Assembly (NCBI GenBank): GCA_021812735.1
Contig: JAKAMV010000637.1
Coordinates: 1-6,083 of the forward strand
From: Chloroflexota bacterium
GTDB taxonomy: Bacteria; Chloroflexota; Limnocylindria; Limnocylindrales; CSP1-4
DNA: 6,083 nucleotides
Direction of reading: 5' to 3'
The translations under genes were made by a program, and so were the position numbers. Positions 1 to 6,083 of the stretch are shown here, in pieces; within the stretch, counting starts at the first letter, position 1; each line of letters opens with the position of its first letter. The notes beneath the pieces are model-generated. The model was not told the DNA's origin and ran no database searches. It worked only from the letters and a program-made list of their open reading frames with translations.

Positions 1-1772
1 GCAATGTCGGCCATCGCCTTGACCTGCAGGTTGTGCTCGAGCACATCCGGCGGGTAGCTTCGTACCTTGATGCCGACGGCAGACAGAGCGGCCTGAGCCA
101 ACGACTGCTCGCGCCCGAAGGTGTCGCGCCGGATCCGGTCCACGCGGGGGCCCCGGCCCAGCGGTTGGGCCGCGTACGCCACCACGGCCAGCGCGATCGC
201 CGCAACGCCGATCTTCACGACGGTGTAGACCTGCCCGCCCGGCCCGAACGCAATGAACGTCATCGCCCCCAGCCCGACCACGGCGACGCTCAGCAGGAGC
301 GGGCCGAACCGCCGAACCGGGGGGGGCCGGTCCCACGCGCGCCAGGCCCTGGCCACGGTCCACGCTGCCAGCACGCAGGCCGGGAGCGCAAGGTGCGTGT
401 TCAGCCAGGGCATCTTCTCGCCCGCCATCGACAGCGCCAGCCACGTCCCCACGAGCCAGAGCCATGCGAACCGCGAGAACGCGTCGCCCCGGACGGTCGA
501 CCACCACGCGCCGCCGATCACGATCACCAGCGGCAGGAACTCGTAGGCCGGCATCAGCATGTCGTAGTAGAACCACGGCTGGCCGCCCCGCTTCACGTCC
601 TGCTGGCCGAGCCAGTAGTCGAGGGAGCCCCACGGCCCCGTGCACAGACCCTCGAGATTCGTCCAGAACGAGGTCATGAGCGTCAGGTAGAGCAGCGCCG
701 CGGCCCCGGCGGCGATCGCCCAGGTCCTCGGCCGCCACTGCAGCCCGACCAGCGCCGAGGCCCCGACCGTCACTGCGAAGACACCGCCCACCGCGATCGC
801 GTCTTTCGTGGGCTGATCGGGCCGGGACACCATCTCCTTCAGGTTCGTGTCCCAGTAGGAGCGGCAGGTTAGCTGCTTCTCCCCCACCAGGCCCAGGCTC
901 TCCAGGGGGCCCCGCAGGAACACGCTCAGCAGCGGCACGATCAGCGTGCCCAGCAGCACGAGCGCGTCGCCCGGTCGCGGGAGCGTCGTCCAGCCGGCCC
1001 GCCGGCGGATCGACCCGAGCAGCGGCCATGCGGCGGCCATCGCCCACGCCCAGGGCGCGAGTGCCACTGTGAGCAGCAGCCGGCGCCATGTCCGGTCCAT
1101 GCCCCGCCCCTGCAGCGTCTCCGTCGCGAGCAGCGCCGCCAGGTAGACGTCGAGGAACACCAGGAAGGTCGCGACCGTGAGGTAGGTGGCCTCCTTCGTG
1201 GCCATCGAGCCCGCGAACGCCAGCGCGAAGACGATCAGCCACCGGTCGCGCCCGCCATCGAAATACCGCCACAGGGCCACGACCATCAGCATGGTGAAGA
1301 AGGCCATGTAGATGTCTTCGCGGAAGAACCGGCTGTAGTAGACGATCGTCGGCGAGAACGCGATGAACGCGACCGCGGCCATCGTCCCCACCGCGCCGAG
1401 CCGCCTTCGCAGCAGCAGCGGCAGCATGACGAGCGCCGACCCGAAGATCGCGGCCGACACGCGCGCCGTGTAGTCGCTCGCCCCGAACAGGAGGAACACC
1501 AGCGCCTGCGCGTGGTAGTAGAGAGGACCGTGGAAGATCGGGTCGTGCTTGTACGTGCCCTGCAGCAGGCCCCACGACCACTGCGCATGGATGCTTTCGT
1601 CGTGGTGGAGCGACCGCGCCCCCAGGTCCCAGAACCGCAGCCCCACGGCGGCGGCCAGGATGAGCGCGTAGAGGATCACCTCCGTGCTCACCCGGATGCG
1701 GACCCGCAGAAGCCGCTCAAGCCCCGAGTTCGCCGCCGGCCGCGGCCCGTAGCTGGCCGCCCGGACGCTCAC
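1..1772 (-). CDS. Agl23-like GT-C membrane protein (TIGR03663; PMT/ArnT-related), 3' end outside window
   Basis: The frame is open for 590 codons from GTG at 1772 to the left edge with no stop, so the C-terminus is missing. The protein shows the GT-C plan: a first membrane segment (about 32-48), an extracytoplasmic loop with LHHDESIHA (D58-E59, codons 1601-1596) and HGPLYYH (81-87), a second acidic loop SRFFREDIYM (R151-E152-D153), and many further membrane segments to about residue 535. Later marks typical of TIGR03663 are GGQPWFYY (396-403), YEFLP (410-414) and AGEKMPWL (450-457). The soluble tail begins near 540 and is cut off soon after PPDVLEHN. GT-C enzymes use lipid-linked sugar donors on the outer face of the membrane; TIGR03663 members are named flippase activity-associated Agl23, but the exact substrate here is unknown. 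The GTG start is supported by GAGGG seven bases upstream and by the four-base GTGA overlap with the previous gene. Cys303 and Cys377 lie in separate polar loops. A C8 run falls at codons 483-485 without breaking the frame. Confidence 0.92.
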   Translation of the reverse strand, partial: MSVRAASYGPRPAANSGLERLLRVRIRVSTEVILYALILAAAVGLRFWDLGARSLHHDESIHAQWSWGLLQGTYKHDPIFHGPLYYHAQALVFLLFGASDYTARVSAAIFGSALVMLPLLLRRRLGAVGTMAAVAFIAFSPTIVYYSRFFREDIYMAFFTMLMVVALWRYFDGGRDRWLIVFALAFAGSMATKEATYLTVATFLVFLDVYLAALLATETLQGRGMDRTWRRLLLTVALAPWAWAMAAAWPLLGSIRRRAGWTTLPRPGDALVLLGTLIVPLLSVFLRGPLESLGLVGEKQLTCRSYWDTNLKEMVSRPDQPTKDAIAVGGVFAVTVGASALVGLQWRPRTWAIAAGAAALLYLTLMTSFWTNLEGLCTGPWGSLDYWLGQQDVKRGGQPWFYYDMLMPAYEFLPLVIVIGGAWWSTVRGDAFSRFAWLWLVGTWLALSMAGEKMPWLNTHLALPACVLAAWTVARAWRAWDRPPPVRRFGPLLLSVAVVGLGAMTFIAFGPGGQVYTVVKIGVAAIALAVVAYAAQPLGRGPRVDRIRRDTFGREQSLAQAALSAVGIKVRSYPPDVLEHNLQVKAMADI

Positions 1773-3403
1773 GGCTGTGCCCTCACGTAGACCGCGATCG
1801 GCGCCTGGCTGACGACGACCGTGTTCCGGTCCTCCAGCCACTTGATGTATTCGAGGATCCCGCCGGTCGGGGGCGCGATCGACGCCGTCAGCGCCCAGGT
1901 GCCGTCCAGGGCCACCCAGCCCTCCGGTCGCGGGACCCCTGCCGGCCAGATCAGGACCGCCGCCTCGCCCGGCGCTCCCGTGATGACCGTCGTGGTCTCC
2001 CGGAACGGCCAGGTCGCGTCACTGGCGAGCGTCGGGTGCACCGCGATCGGCCCCGGCGCGCGCCGTGCTGCGTCCGCGGCGAGCGCTTCGAGCTGGGACG
2101 CTTGCGGCGCGACGGTCGGCGACGGCAGCGGCTCCTCGATGCCGCTGAGCGCGACGCCAAACGTCCCCGCCGAGACCGGGATCGCCCCCGCCACTGCCGC
2201 GGCGGCCAGCAGCGCCGGCGCGGTCCGCCTGTCGAATCCCAGGTATCCCGCAGCCGCGAACGCCATCAGGAACAGCCCCGCGACGAGCAGCGCCTCGACC
2301 GTGCCCCCGACCTCGTCCGCGCGGGCCCACTTCAGCACGGTGTACATGGCGATCGCCGCCAGCAGGCCGCCCGTTCCCAGCAGCACTCCGGGGAGCCGCC
2401 AGTCGATCCGCGTGATGGCATCCCAGGCGCGGACCGCGGCCGGCCCGAGAATGAGGGCCAGCGGCGCCGTGAGCGCCGCCACCGGGACGCTGCTGTGCGT
2501 CGACGCCGCCACTGCGAACCAGAGGAGGGCCGCAGCCGCCCAGCCGAGGAGGAGCGCCTCCAGCGGCGTCTCGCCCTTCCAGCGGGCGGCCCGTACCAGC
2601 GTTGCCGCGACCCCTGCCGCGACCATCGGCCAGCTGTACACCGCCAGCACCTCTGCGGCTGTCGCCGTGGACCAGCGCTCGTCGAAGCCGGCTGCGAACA
2701 GGTCGAACGGCGCCACGCGAAGCCCGTCCCAGCCGAGCCCGAACCGGAACGTTGTCGCGGCCACGCCCACGGCCGCTCCGGCGGCGACCGCGATCACCGT
2801 GCGACGCTCCCAGGCGGGCCCGTGGCGTGCCGCGGCAAGCCCGGCTGCCGCCGCCACCAGCGGCAACGGCACCGGCCCGGCCGTTGCCAGCCCGAAGCCG
2901 GCGAGCCCGCAGAGCCACGGTGGCCTGGCGGTGCGCGCCAGCGCCACAAACAGCCAGAGCGCGATCGCCACGTCGAAGCCCATCGCCGAAGCTTCGGTTT
3001 CGAGCGCGATGGCGGGACCGTCGAACGCGAGGATCACGAGGGCGAGGAGGGCGCCCGCGTTCCCGAGCTGCGGCCGGAGCAGGTAGAGCGCGCCCGGGAT
3101 CGTCGCCGTCGCGAGGAACGCCAGCACCCGAGGCGGCACCTCCGACGCGCTCCAGTGCAGCAGCAGCGCGGTAATCCCCTGGAACAGCGTCGGCACGAAT
3201 CGTGGGTCGCCGATCCCCTCCCGCGCCTGCCAGGCGCCTGAGAGGTGGATGAGCTCGGCGCCGCCCACCGGAGCCTGCCAGAGCGGGCCCAGCCGCAGGA
3301 GGATGAAGACAGCCCCGGCCACCGTCCACGCCAGCCCCGAGATCCCGATGGAGATCTCGCGGCTGCCGCCCCCGGCTTCCGGCAAGCCCGGCGGCTCGCT
3401 CAT
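1769..3403 (-). CDS. Degenerate GT-C-fold membrane protein, paralogue of the adjacent Agl23-like protein
   Basis: This is a 544-residue protein with about 12-13 hydrophobic segments (first near 20-37, last near 397-416) and a soluble tail of about 125 residues. It is extremely alanine-rich (about 117 of 544 by hand count). Residues 37-63 align without gaps to residues 46-72 of the downstream Agl23-like protein, sharing R, L, E, I-H, W and G. Similarity continues through DPxF (66-69), ALLL, RV, LLRxxLG and the LAF after it. The tail has the layout I recall for Agl23-type C-termini: EEPLP (423-427), an amphipathic stretch, WPFR (465-468), and EYIKWLEDR...VYVR near the end. Signature residues are replaced: DE becomes A49-E50, HGP becomes V70-P71-T72, the later His becomes Gly76, and RED keeps at most its Asp (D144). 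A non-catalytic partner or a transferase with an altered active site are both possible. The ATG at 3403 overlaps the upstream stop (ATGA); the only Shine-Dalgarno-like match is a weak GGGA, so expression probably relies on coupling. Confidence 0.87.
   Translation of the reverse strand: MSEPPGLPEAGGGSREISIGISGLAWTVAGAVFILLRLGPLWQAPVGGAELIHLSGAWQAREGIGDPRFVPTLFQGITALLLHWSASEVPPRVLAFLATATIPGALYLLRPQLGNAGALLALVILAFDGPAIALETEASAMGFDVAIALWLFVALARTARPPWLCGLAGFGLATAGPVPLPLVAAAAGLAAARHGPAWERRTVIAVAAGAAVGVAATTFRFGLGWDGLRVAPFDLFAAGFDERWSTATAAEVLAVYSWPMVAAGVAATLVRAARWKGETPLEALLLGWAAAALLWFAVAASTHSSVPVAALTAPLALILGPAAVRAWDAITRIDWRLPGVLLGTGGLLAAIAMYTVLKWARADEVGGTVEALLVAGLFLMAFAAAGYLGFDRRTAPALLAAAAVAGAIPVSAGTFGVALSGIEEPLPSPTVAPQASQLEALAADAARRAPGPIAVHPTLASDATWPFRETTTVITGAPGEAAVLIWPAGVPRPEGWVALDGTWALTASIAPPTGGILEYIKWLEDRNTVVVSQAPIAVYVRAQP
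1780..1784 (-). promoter_or_regulatory. Shine-Dalgarno of the Agl23-like gene, inside the upstream coding sequence
   Basis: On the minus strand GAGGG is followed by seven bases (CACAGCC) and the GTG start at 1772-1770. The site lies within the last codons of the 544-residue gene. It decides the start: the GTG overlaps the upstream TGA as GTGA and gives the N-terminus MSVRAAS. Confidence 0.75.
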
Positions 3404-5814
3404 TTCGTCCCGGCCGGCTGACCTGCCGGCAACCGGTACACCCGCAGGCCCTCGGATTCGAAGGCCACCTCGAGCACCGACTCGAAGTGCGGCATGATGT
3501 CGCCCGTGTACCGCGTCTGCTCGACGCGTCCCACCACCAGGTAGGTTGCGCCCAGCTCGTGCATGTTAGTCACCACGCGGTTCACGTCGGTGGCGGTGTA
3601 GATACCGTCCACCAGGTCCTGCCGTCGCTGGAACTCCTGGTGATTCGCCGGGTTGTCCCCACGCCACTGCACCTCGTGCCCTTCCCACCCGATCGGCGTC
3701 TGCCGCCCCGTGCGCGCCGAGATCCGTCCCGCATCGCTGTAGTCCACGCGGCTCTCGTAGGAGACTGGCTGGCCGTTCTCGCCCCGGCGCCAGGCGCGTC
3801 CCGTCGCTTCGATGATCACGTCCCCGGGCGCCGTATGGTCCTGCACCCAGCGCGTTAGAGCGTATTCCGGCGGGTCACTGCGTGCGAGAAAGGCCAGGCC
3901 GTCGATGGCAGTCGGGCGATCGAACCCTTCCACGCGGTTCGGGAGGGCGATCAGCGGATAGACGAGCCCGGCCGCGAGCAGCAGGACGGCCGGGCTGGCG
4001 AACGCGGCGGCCGCGAGGTCCCGATGCCAGGCCCGCCGCAGCGCCACGACGATAGCCACGCCGCCCCCCGCCGAGAGCAGGATCCAGGCCTGGTACGTGA
4101 GCTTGAAGACCGTGTTCAGGCGCGGCGTTCCGCCCACGAAGATGTCGCGGATGAAGAACAGCTCCGCCCCGTACAGGAGCAGTGCGCCCACGGCGGCGAG
4201 TCCCGCCGCGAGGGCCTCGCTCCGCCGCCGCCACGCCAGCACGAGGAACGCCGTGCTCAGCGCCCAGGTGGCCGATCCATAGAACCCGAGCGTCAGCCAG
4301 CCCCCGTCCCCGCGCGTTGCGACCGCGTCGCCCAGCTGGCCGTGGTACCGGGCGAGCGCGACCCACAACGAGAACGGCACCAGCGGGACCCAGAACCCGT
4401 ACGCCGCACACCGCCCGATGGCTGCCCGGTCGAATGGCCGCAGCGCGGGCAGCGCCGCCACGAGCCCCGCCGCCAAAAGCGGCCCGAACTGCAGGAAGGC
4501 ATGCGCCGGCCGGGACCCGTGACCCACGTACGGGAAGAACCCCGAAGCCTGCGAGCTGAACGTCATGTACCAGGGGATGTACGCGATCACGCCCACGGCG
4601 AAGACGGGCGCCAGGTACCCGGCCGTCGCCAGGATCGCCCGCCCCGGCGGCCTGGCACGCAGGTTCCTCACGAGCACGGCCACGCCCAGGATCGCGCTGA
4701 AGGTGAGCAGGTCCCACGCGTTCTGGAAGGCGAGCCCGCCGAAGACGATCGCCAGGGCCAGCCCCACCCAGGGGGACCGCCGGTGGCTCCACACGTCGAG
4801 CGCCGACCTCCCCCGCCATGCGGCCGCGCTCAGCCCGAGCGACAGCAGGGTGACCGGGATCGCCATCACGTGCGGGTGCATGTCCCCCAGCAGGAAACTG
4901 AAGAACGGGAATTCGGTGATCGTGTTCGGGATGATTCGCGTCCCACGCCACCAGAACCAGAACTCCGTCGGGTACCAGGATGTCGTCCGCGGGTCCAGCG
5001 GGCCCGAGAAGCAGTCCTGCGTGATACCGGGCTTGCAGGGGATGAGCCACTCAACCCCGAAGAAGTCGAAGAGCCCCCGGTTGTAGTGGCCGTGCGCCGC
5101 CACCCACTCGAAGATAGCCGAGAGTGAGCCGACCGCCAGCAGCATGAACAGCGCGAAGGTGGCGGCTCCGATCGCCCAGCGCCGGCCACGCGGCCCCAGC
5201 GACCAGCGCGCCAACGTGCCCGCCAGCGAGACCACCCCGGTCGCTGCCGCCGCGAACGTGTACGCCAGGCCCAGGTTGTAGCCGATCGACGAGCGCACCC
5301 CCGACACCGCCGTGAGCACGCCGATCTGCAGGTACCCGAAGTAGTAGTAGCTCGCCTCGCGCCCCGCCAGCCACGAATCGTGCGGGGGGTAGTGCGGCGA
5401 CGTCAGCGTGGCGTTCAGGTACATGAAGTCCATCGGCTGCTCGGTGCCGGTGATGTCCGGCTGGTACGAGCGGAACGCCACGTAGAGATAGAACACGAGC
5501 GTGAACAGGCCGGCCGTGACCGCGATGGCCGGGAGCGATCGCCTCAGCGTTGGCCGGAACTGCCGGTCCCGCGCAATCACAGTCACCGATACCAGCGCGA
5601 AGAGCATCACCGCCAGGAGATAGCCGGCGCGGCCCGCGGGCAGCACGTTAAACGTCCGGAGCGTGAAGTAGCCGTAGCCGATGAGCAGCAGCCCCGCCGG
5701 GAACGCCAGCCCCGCGCCGCCATCCGGGAAGCGCCGGAGGAGGACGAACGTGATGGGCAGGGCGAGTGCGCCGATCAGCAGCGCGACCGCCCAGAACGCC
5801 ATCACTGGTGCCAT
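3400..5814 (-). CDS. DUF2298 / Chlor_Arch_YYY family polytopic membrane protein (TIGR03662)
   Basis: This 804-residue protein has about 15-16 hydrophobic segments between residues 5 and 623, then a soluble tail of about 160 residues (645-804). Family signatures visible in order: GTEQPMDF (123-130), the name-giving YYYFG (156-160, codons 5349-5335), GDMHPH (310-315, codons 4887-4870), NAWDLLTF (365-372), RLNTVFK (565-571), and in the tail IYTATD (738-743) and YLVVGRVEQTRY (758-769). The length fits the single-domain class of 700-900 residues; the TPR-containing double-copy class is not present. The family has no proven function. Its multi-membrane plan, conserved acidic and His residues in loops, and repeated linkage to Agl23-type GT-C proteins suggest a role in lipid-linked glycan handling at the membrane, which is inference. 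The ATG at 5814 is chosen because GAGAGG lies six bases upstream; a second Met at residue 5 has no such site. A Cys pair (260, 268) sits in a loop predicted to be extracytoplasmic. Its stop overlaps the next start as ATGA. Confidence 0.94.
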   Translation of the reverse strand: MAPVMAFWAVALLIGALALPITFVLLRRFPDGGAGLAFPAGLLLIGYGYFTLRTFNVLPAGRAGYLLAVMLFALVSVTVIARDRQFRPTLRRSLPAIAVTAGLFTLVFYLYVAFRSYQPDITGTEQPMDFMYLNATLTSPHYPPHDSWLAGREASYYYFGYLQIGVLTAVSGVRSSIGYNLGLAYTFAAAATGVVSLAGTLARWSLGPRGRRWAIGAATFALFMLLAVGSLSAIFEWVAAHGHYNRGLFDFFGVEWLIPCKPGITQDCFSGPLDPRTTSWYPTEFWFWWRGTRIIPNTITEFPFFSFLLGDMHPHVMAIPVTLLSLGLSAAAWRGRSALDVWSHRRSPWVGLALAIVFGGLAFQNAWDLLTFSAILGVAVLVRNLRARPPGRAILATAGYLAPVFAVGVIAYIPWYMTFSSQASGFFPYVGHGSRPAHAFLQFGPLLAAGLVAALPALRPFDRAAIGRCAAYGFWVPLVPFSLWVALARYHGQLGDAVATRGDGGWLTLGFYGSATWALSTAFLVLAWRRRSEALAAGLAAVGALLLYGAELFFIRDIFVGGTPRLNTVFKLTYQAWILLSAGGGVAIVVALRRAWHRDLAAAAFASPAVLLLAAGLVYPLIALPNRVEGFDRPTAIDGLAFLARSDPPEYALTRWVQDHTAPGDVIIEATGRAWRRGENGQPVSYESRVDYSDAGRISARTGRQTPIGWEGHEVQWRGDNPANHQEFQRRQDLVDGIYTATDVNRVVTNMHELGATYLVVGRVEQTRYTGDIMPHFESVLEVAFESEGLRVYRLPAGQPAGTK

Positions 5815-5820
5815 GGGCTA

Positions 5821-5826
5821 CCTCTC
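5821..5826 (-). promoter_or_regulatory. Shine-Dalgarno of the DUF2298 gene, overlapping the ftsY stop
   Basis: On the minus strand GAGAGG is followed by the six-base spacer TAGCCC and then the ATG at 5814. Two bases of the ftsY TGA (5827-5825) fall inside the site. Ribosomes ending ftsY therefore stop exactly on the initiation region of the next gene, which favours coupled re-initiation. Confidence 0.8.
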
Positions 5827-5838
5827 AGGAAAGGAGAG
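5822..5838 (-). promoter_or_regulatory. Possible small hairpin masking the DUF2298-gene ribosome binding site
   Basis: On the minus-strand RNA, CUCUC (5838-5834) can pair with GAGAG (5826-5822) across a seven-base loop. The 3' arm is the core of the Shine-Dalgarno and the 5' arm is the last codons of ftsY. A ribosome finishing ftsY would open it. The stem is only five base pairs and has no U tract after it, so it is not a terminator. A stem this short could occur by chance. Confidence 0.3.
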
Positions 5839-6083
5839 CGTCGACAAACTCGCGGGCGTTGAACGGTGCGAGGTCGTCCACCTTTTCGCCGGTGCCGATG
5901 AAGCGCACCGGGATGTCCAGGTCGTGCGCGATCGCGAAGGCGATCCCACCCTTCGCGGTGCCGTCCAGCTTCGCAAGCACGATCCCCGTCACTCCCACCG
6001 CCTCGGTGAACGTCCTCGCCTGCGACAGCCCGTTCTGCCCGGTCGTCGCGTCCAGCACCAGCAGCGTCTCGTGCGGGCCGTCC
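5825..6083 (-). CDS. ftsY: Signal recognition particle receptor FtsY, C-terminal part (5' end outside window)
   Basis: FtsY is the membrane-associated GTPase that docks SRP-ribosome complexes at the SecYEG translocon for co-translational insertion of membrane proteins. The last 85 or so codons are present and read in frame from the window edge as [18 protein letters not shown]..., ending DALLS and TGA. The segment carries the SRP-GTPase signatures of the NG domain: DATTGQN, the guanine-specificity motif [10 protein letters not shown] (usual form TKLD), and the closing [12 protein letters not shown] loop, followed by the short C-terminal helix [12 protein letters not shown]. This tail is the FtsY form rather than Ffh, which would continue into a methionine-rich M domain; here the protein stops right after the NG domain. 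The start codon and the A and N domains lie beyond the right edge. The next gene follows after 10 bases with no terminator between them. Nothing looks broken in the visible part. Confidence 0.96.
   Translation of the reverse strand, partial: DGPHETLLVLDATTGQNGLSQARTFTEAVGVTGIVLAKLDGTAKGGIAFAIAHDLDIPVRFIGTGEKVDDLAPFNAREFVDALLS

Noticed and set aside
33..872. 279-residue plus-strand open frame at the left end
   Set aside because: It is antisense to the Agl23-like gene, which has recognisable motifs across the same stretch. The product is a low-complexity Arg/Pro/His-rich sequence.
1769..1772. Possible frameshift splitting one large protein into the 544-residue and Agl23-like proteins
   Set aside because: Each has its own N-terminal GT-C loop region and the first has its own C-terminal tail, so they are tandem paralogues. 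The GTGA overlap with a Shine-Dalgarno is a normal start arrangement.
1821..3241. Long plus-strand open frames (421 and 401 residues) opposite the 544-residue gene
   Set aside because: They are rich in Arg, Pro, Ala and Ser with no domain pattern, and lie entirely antisense to a gene with clear membrane segments and coupled start and stop signals. High GC removes stop codons from shadow frames.
2019..3329. 436-residue minus-strand open frame in another frame of the 544-residue gene
   Set aside because: The Gly/Arg/Ala-rich translation has no hydrophobic segments or motifs; it is a frame-shifted shadow of the real gene.
3875..5127. Open frames of 391 residues (minus) and 367 residues (plus) inside the DUF2298 gene
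   Set aside because: The DUF2298 frame carries the family motifs throughout this interval; the others are compositional shadows.
5815..5838. Intrinsic terminator between ftsY and the DUF2298 gene
   Set aside because: The stem is only five base pairs, has no U tract, and lies on the ribosome binding site of the next gene.
1..6083. CRISPR array, tRNA or rRNA genes, insertion sequences or attachment sites
   Set aside because: I saw no regularly spaced repeats, no RNA-gene signatures, no transposase-like frame and no inverted terminal repeats; coding sequence fills the window except for 10 bases.

Overview
The window is a single stretch of very GC-rich bacterial DNA in which all coding is on the minus strand. 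It holds four consecutive genes with no gap over 10 bases. Reading in the direction of transcription (right to left) they are: the C-terminal end of ftsY (signal-recognition-particle receptor, cut by the right edge); an 804-residue polytopic membrane protein of the DUF2298 / Chlor_Arch_YYY family (TIGR03662); a 544-residue polytopic membrane protein that I read as a degenerate GT-C-fold paralogue of the next gene; and an Agl23-like GT-C membrane protein (TIGR03663, related to PMT/ArnT-type glycosyltransferases), cut by the left edge after 590 residues.

The organism is most likely a member of the Chloroflexota. The pairing of TIGR03662 with TIGR03663 proteins is, from family knowledge, sporadic and found mainly in Chloroflexi and Archaea. 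A bacterial-type FtsY and the high GC content favour a bacterium over an archaeon. I cannot resolve a class or genus.

Layout: ftsY stops at 5825. The DUF2298 gene starts 10 bases later, with its Shine-Dalgarno overlapping the ftsY stop codon. The DUF2298 gene and the 544-residue gene overlap by four bases (ATGA). The 544-residue gene and the Agl23-like gene overlap by four bases (GTGA), with a good Shine-Dalgarno inside the upstream gene. I see no promoter or terminator inside the window, so the four genes look like part of one translationally coupled operon.

How they may work together: two GT-C-fold proteins and one DUF2298 protein, all with many membrane segments and a C-terminal soluble tail, are made in tandem and probably in fixed proportion. 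The Agl23 family has been linked to lipid-linked glycan (dolichol/polyprenol) flipping or transfer; the DUF2298 family has no established function. The most interesting point is the middle gene. It aligns closely with the N-terminal half of the Agl23-like protein, yet the first acidic residue of the DE motif, the HGP...H motif and most of the RED motif are replaced. It therefore looks like a non-catalytic partner subunit. Every other open frame in the window is a high-GC shadow of these genes.
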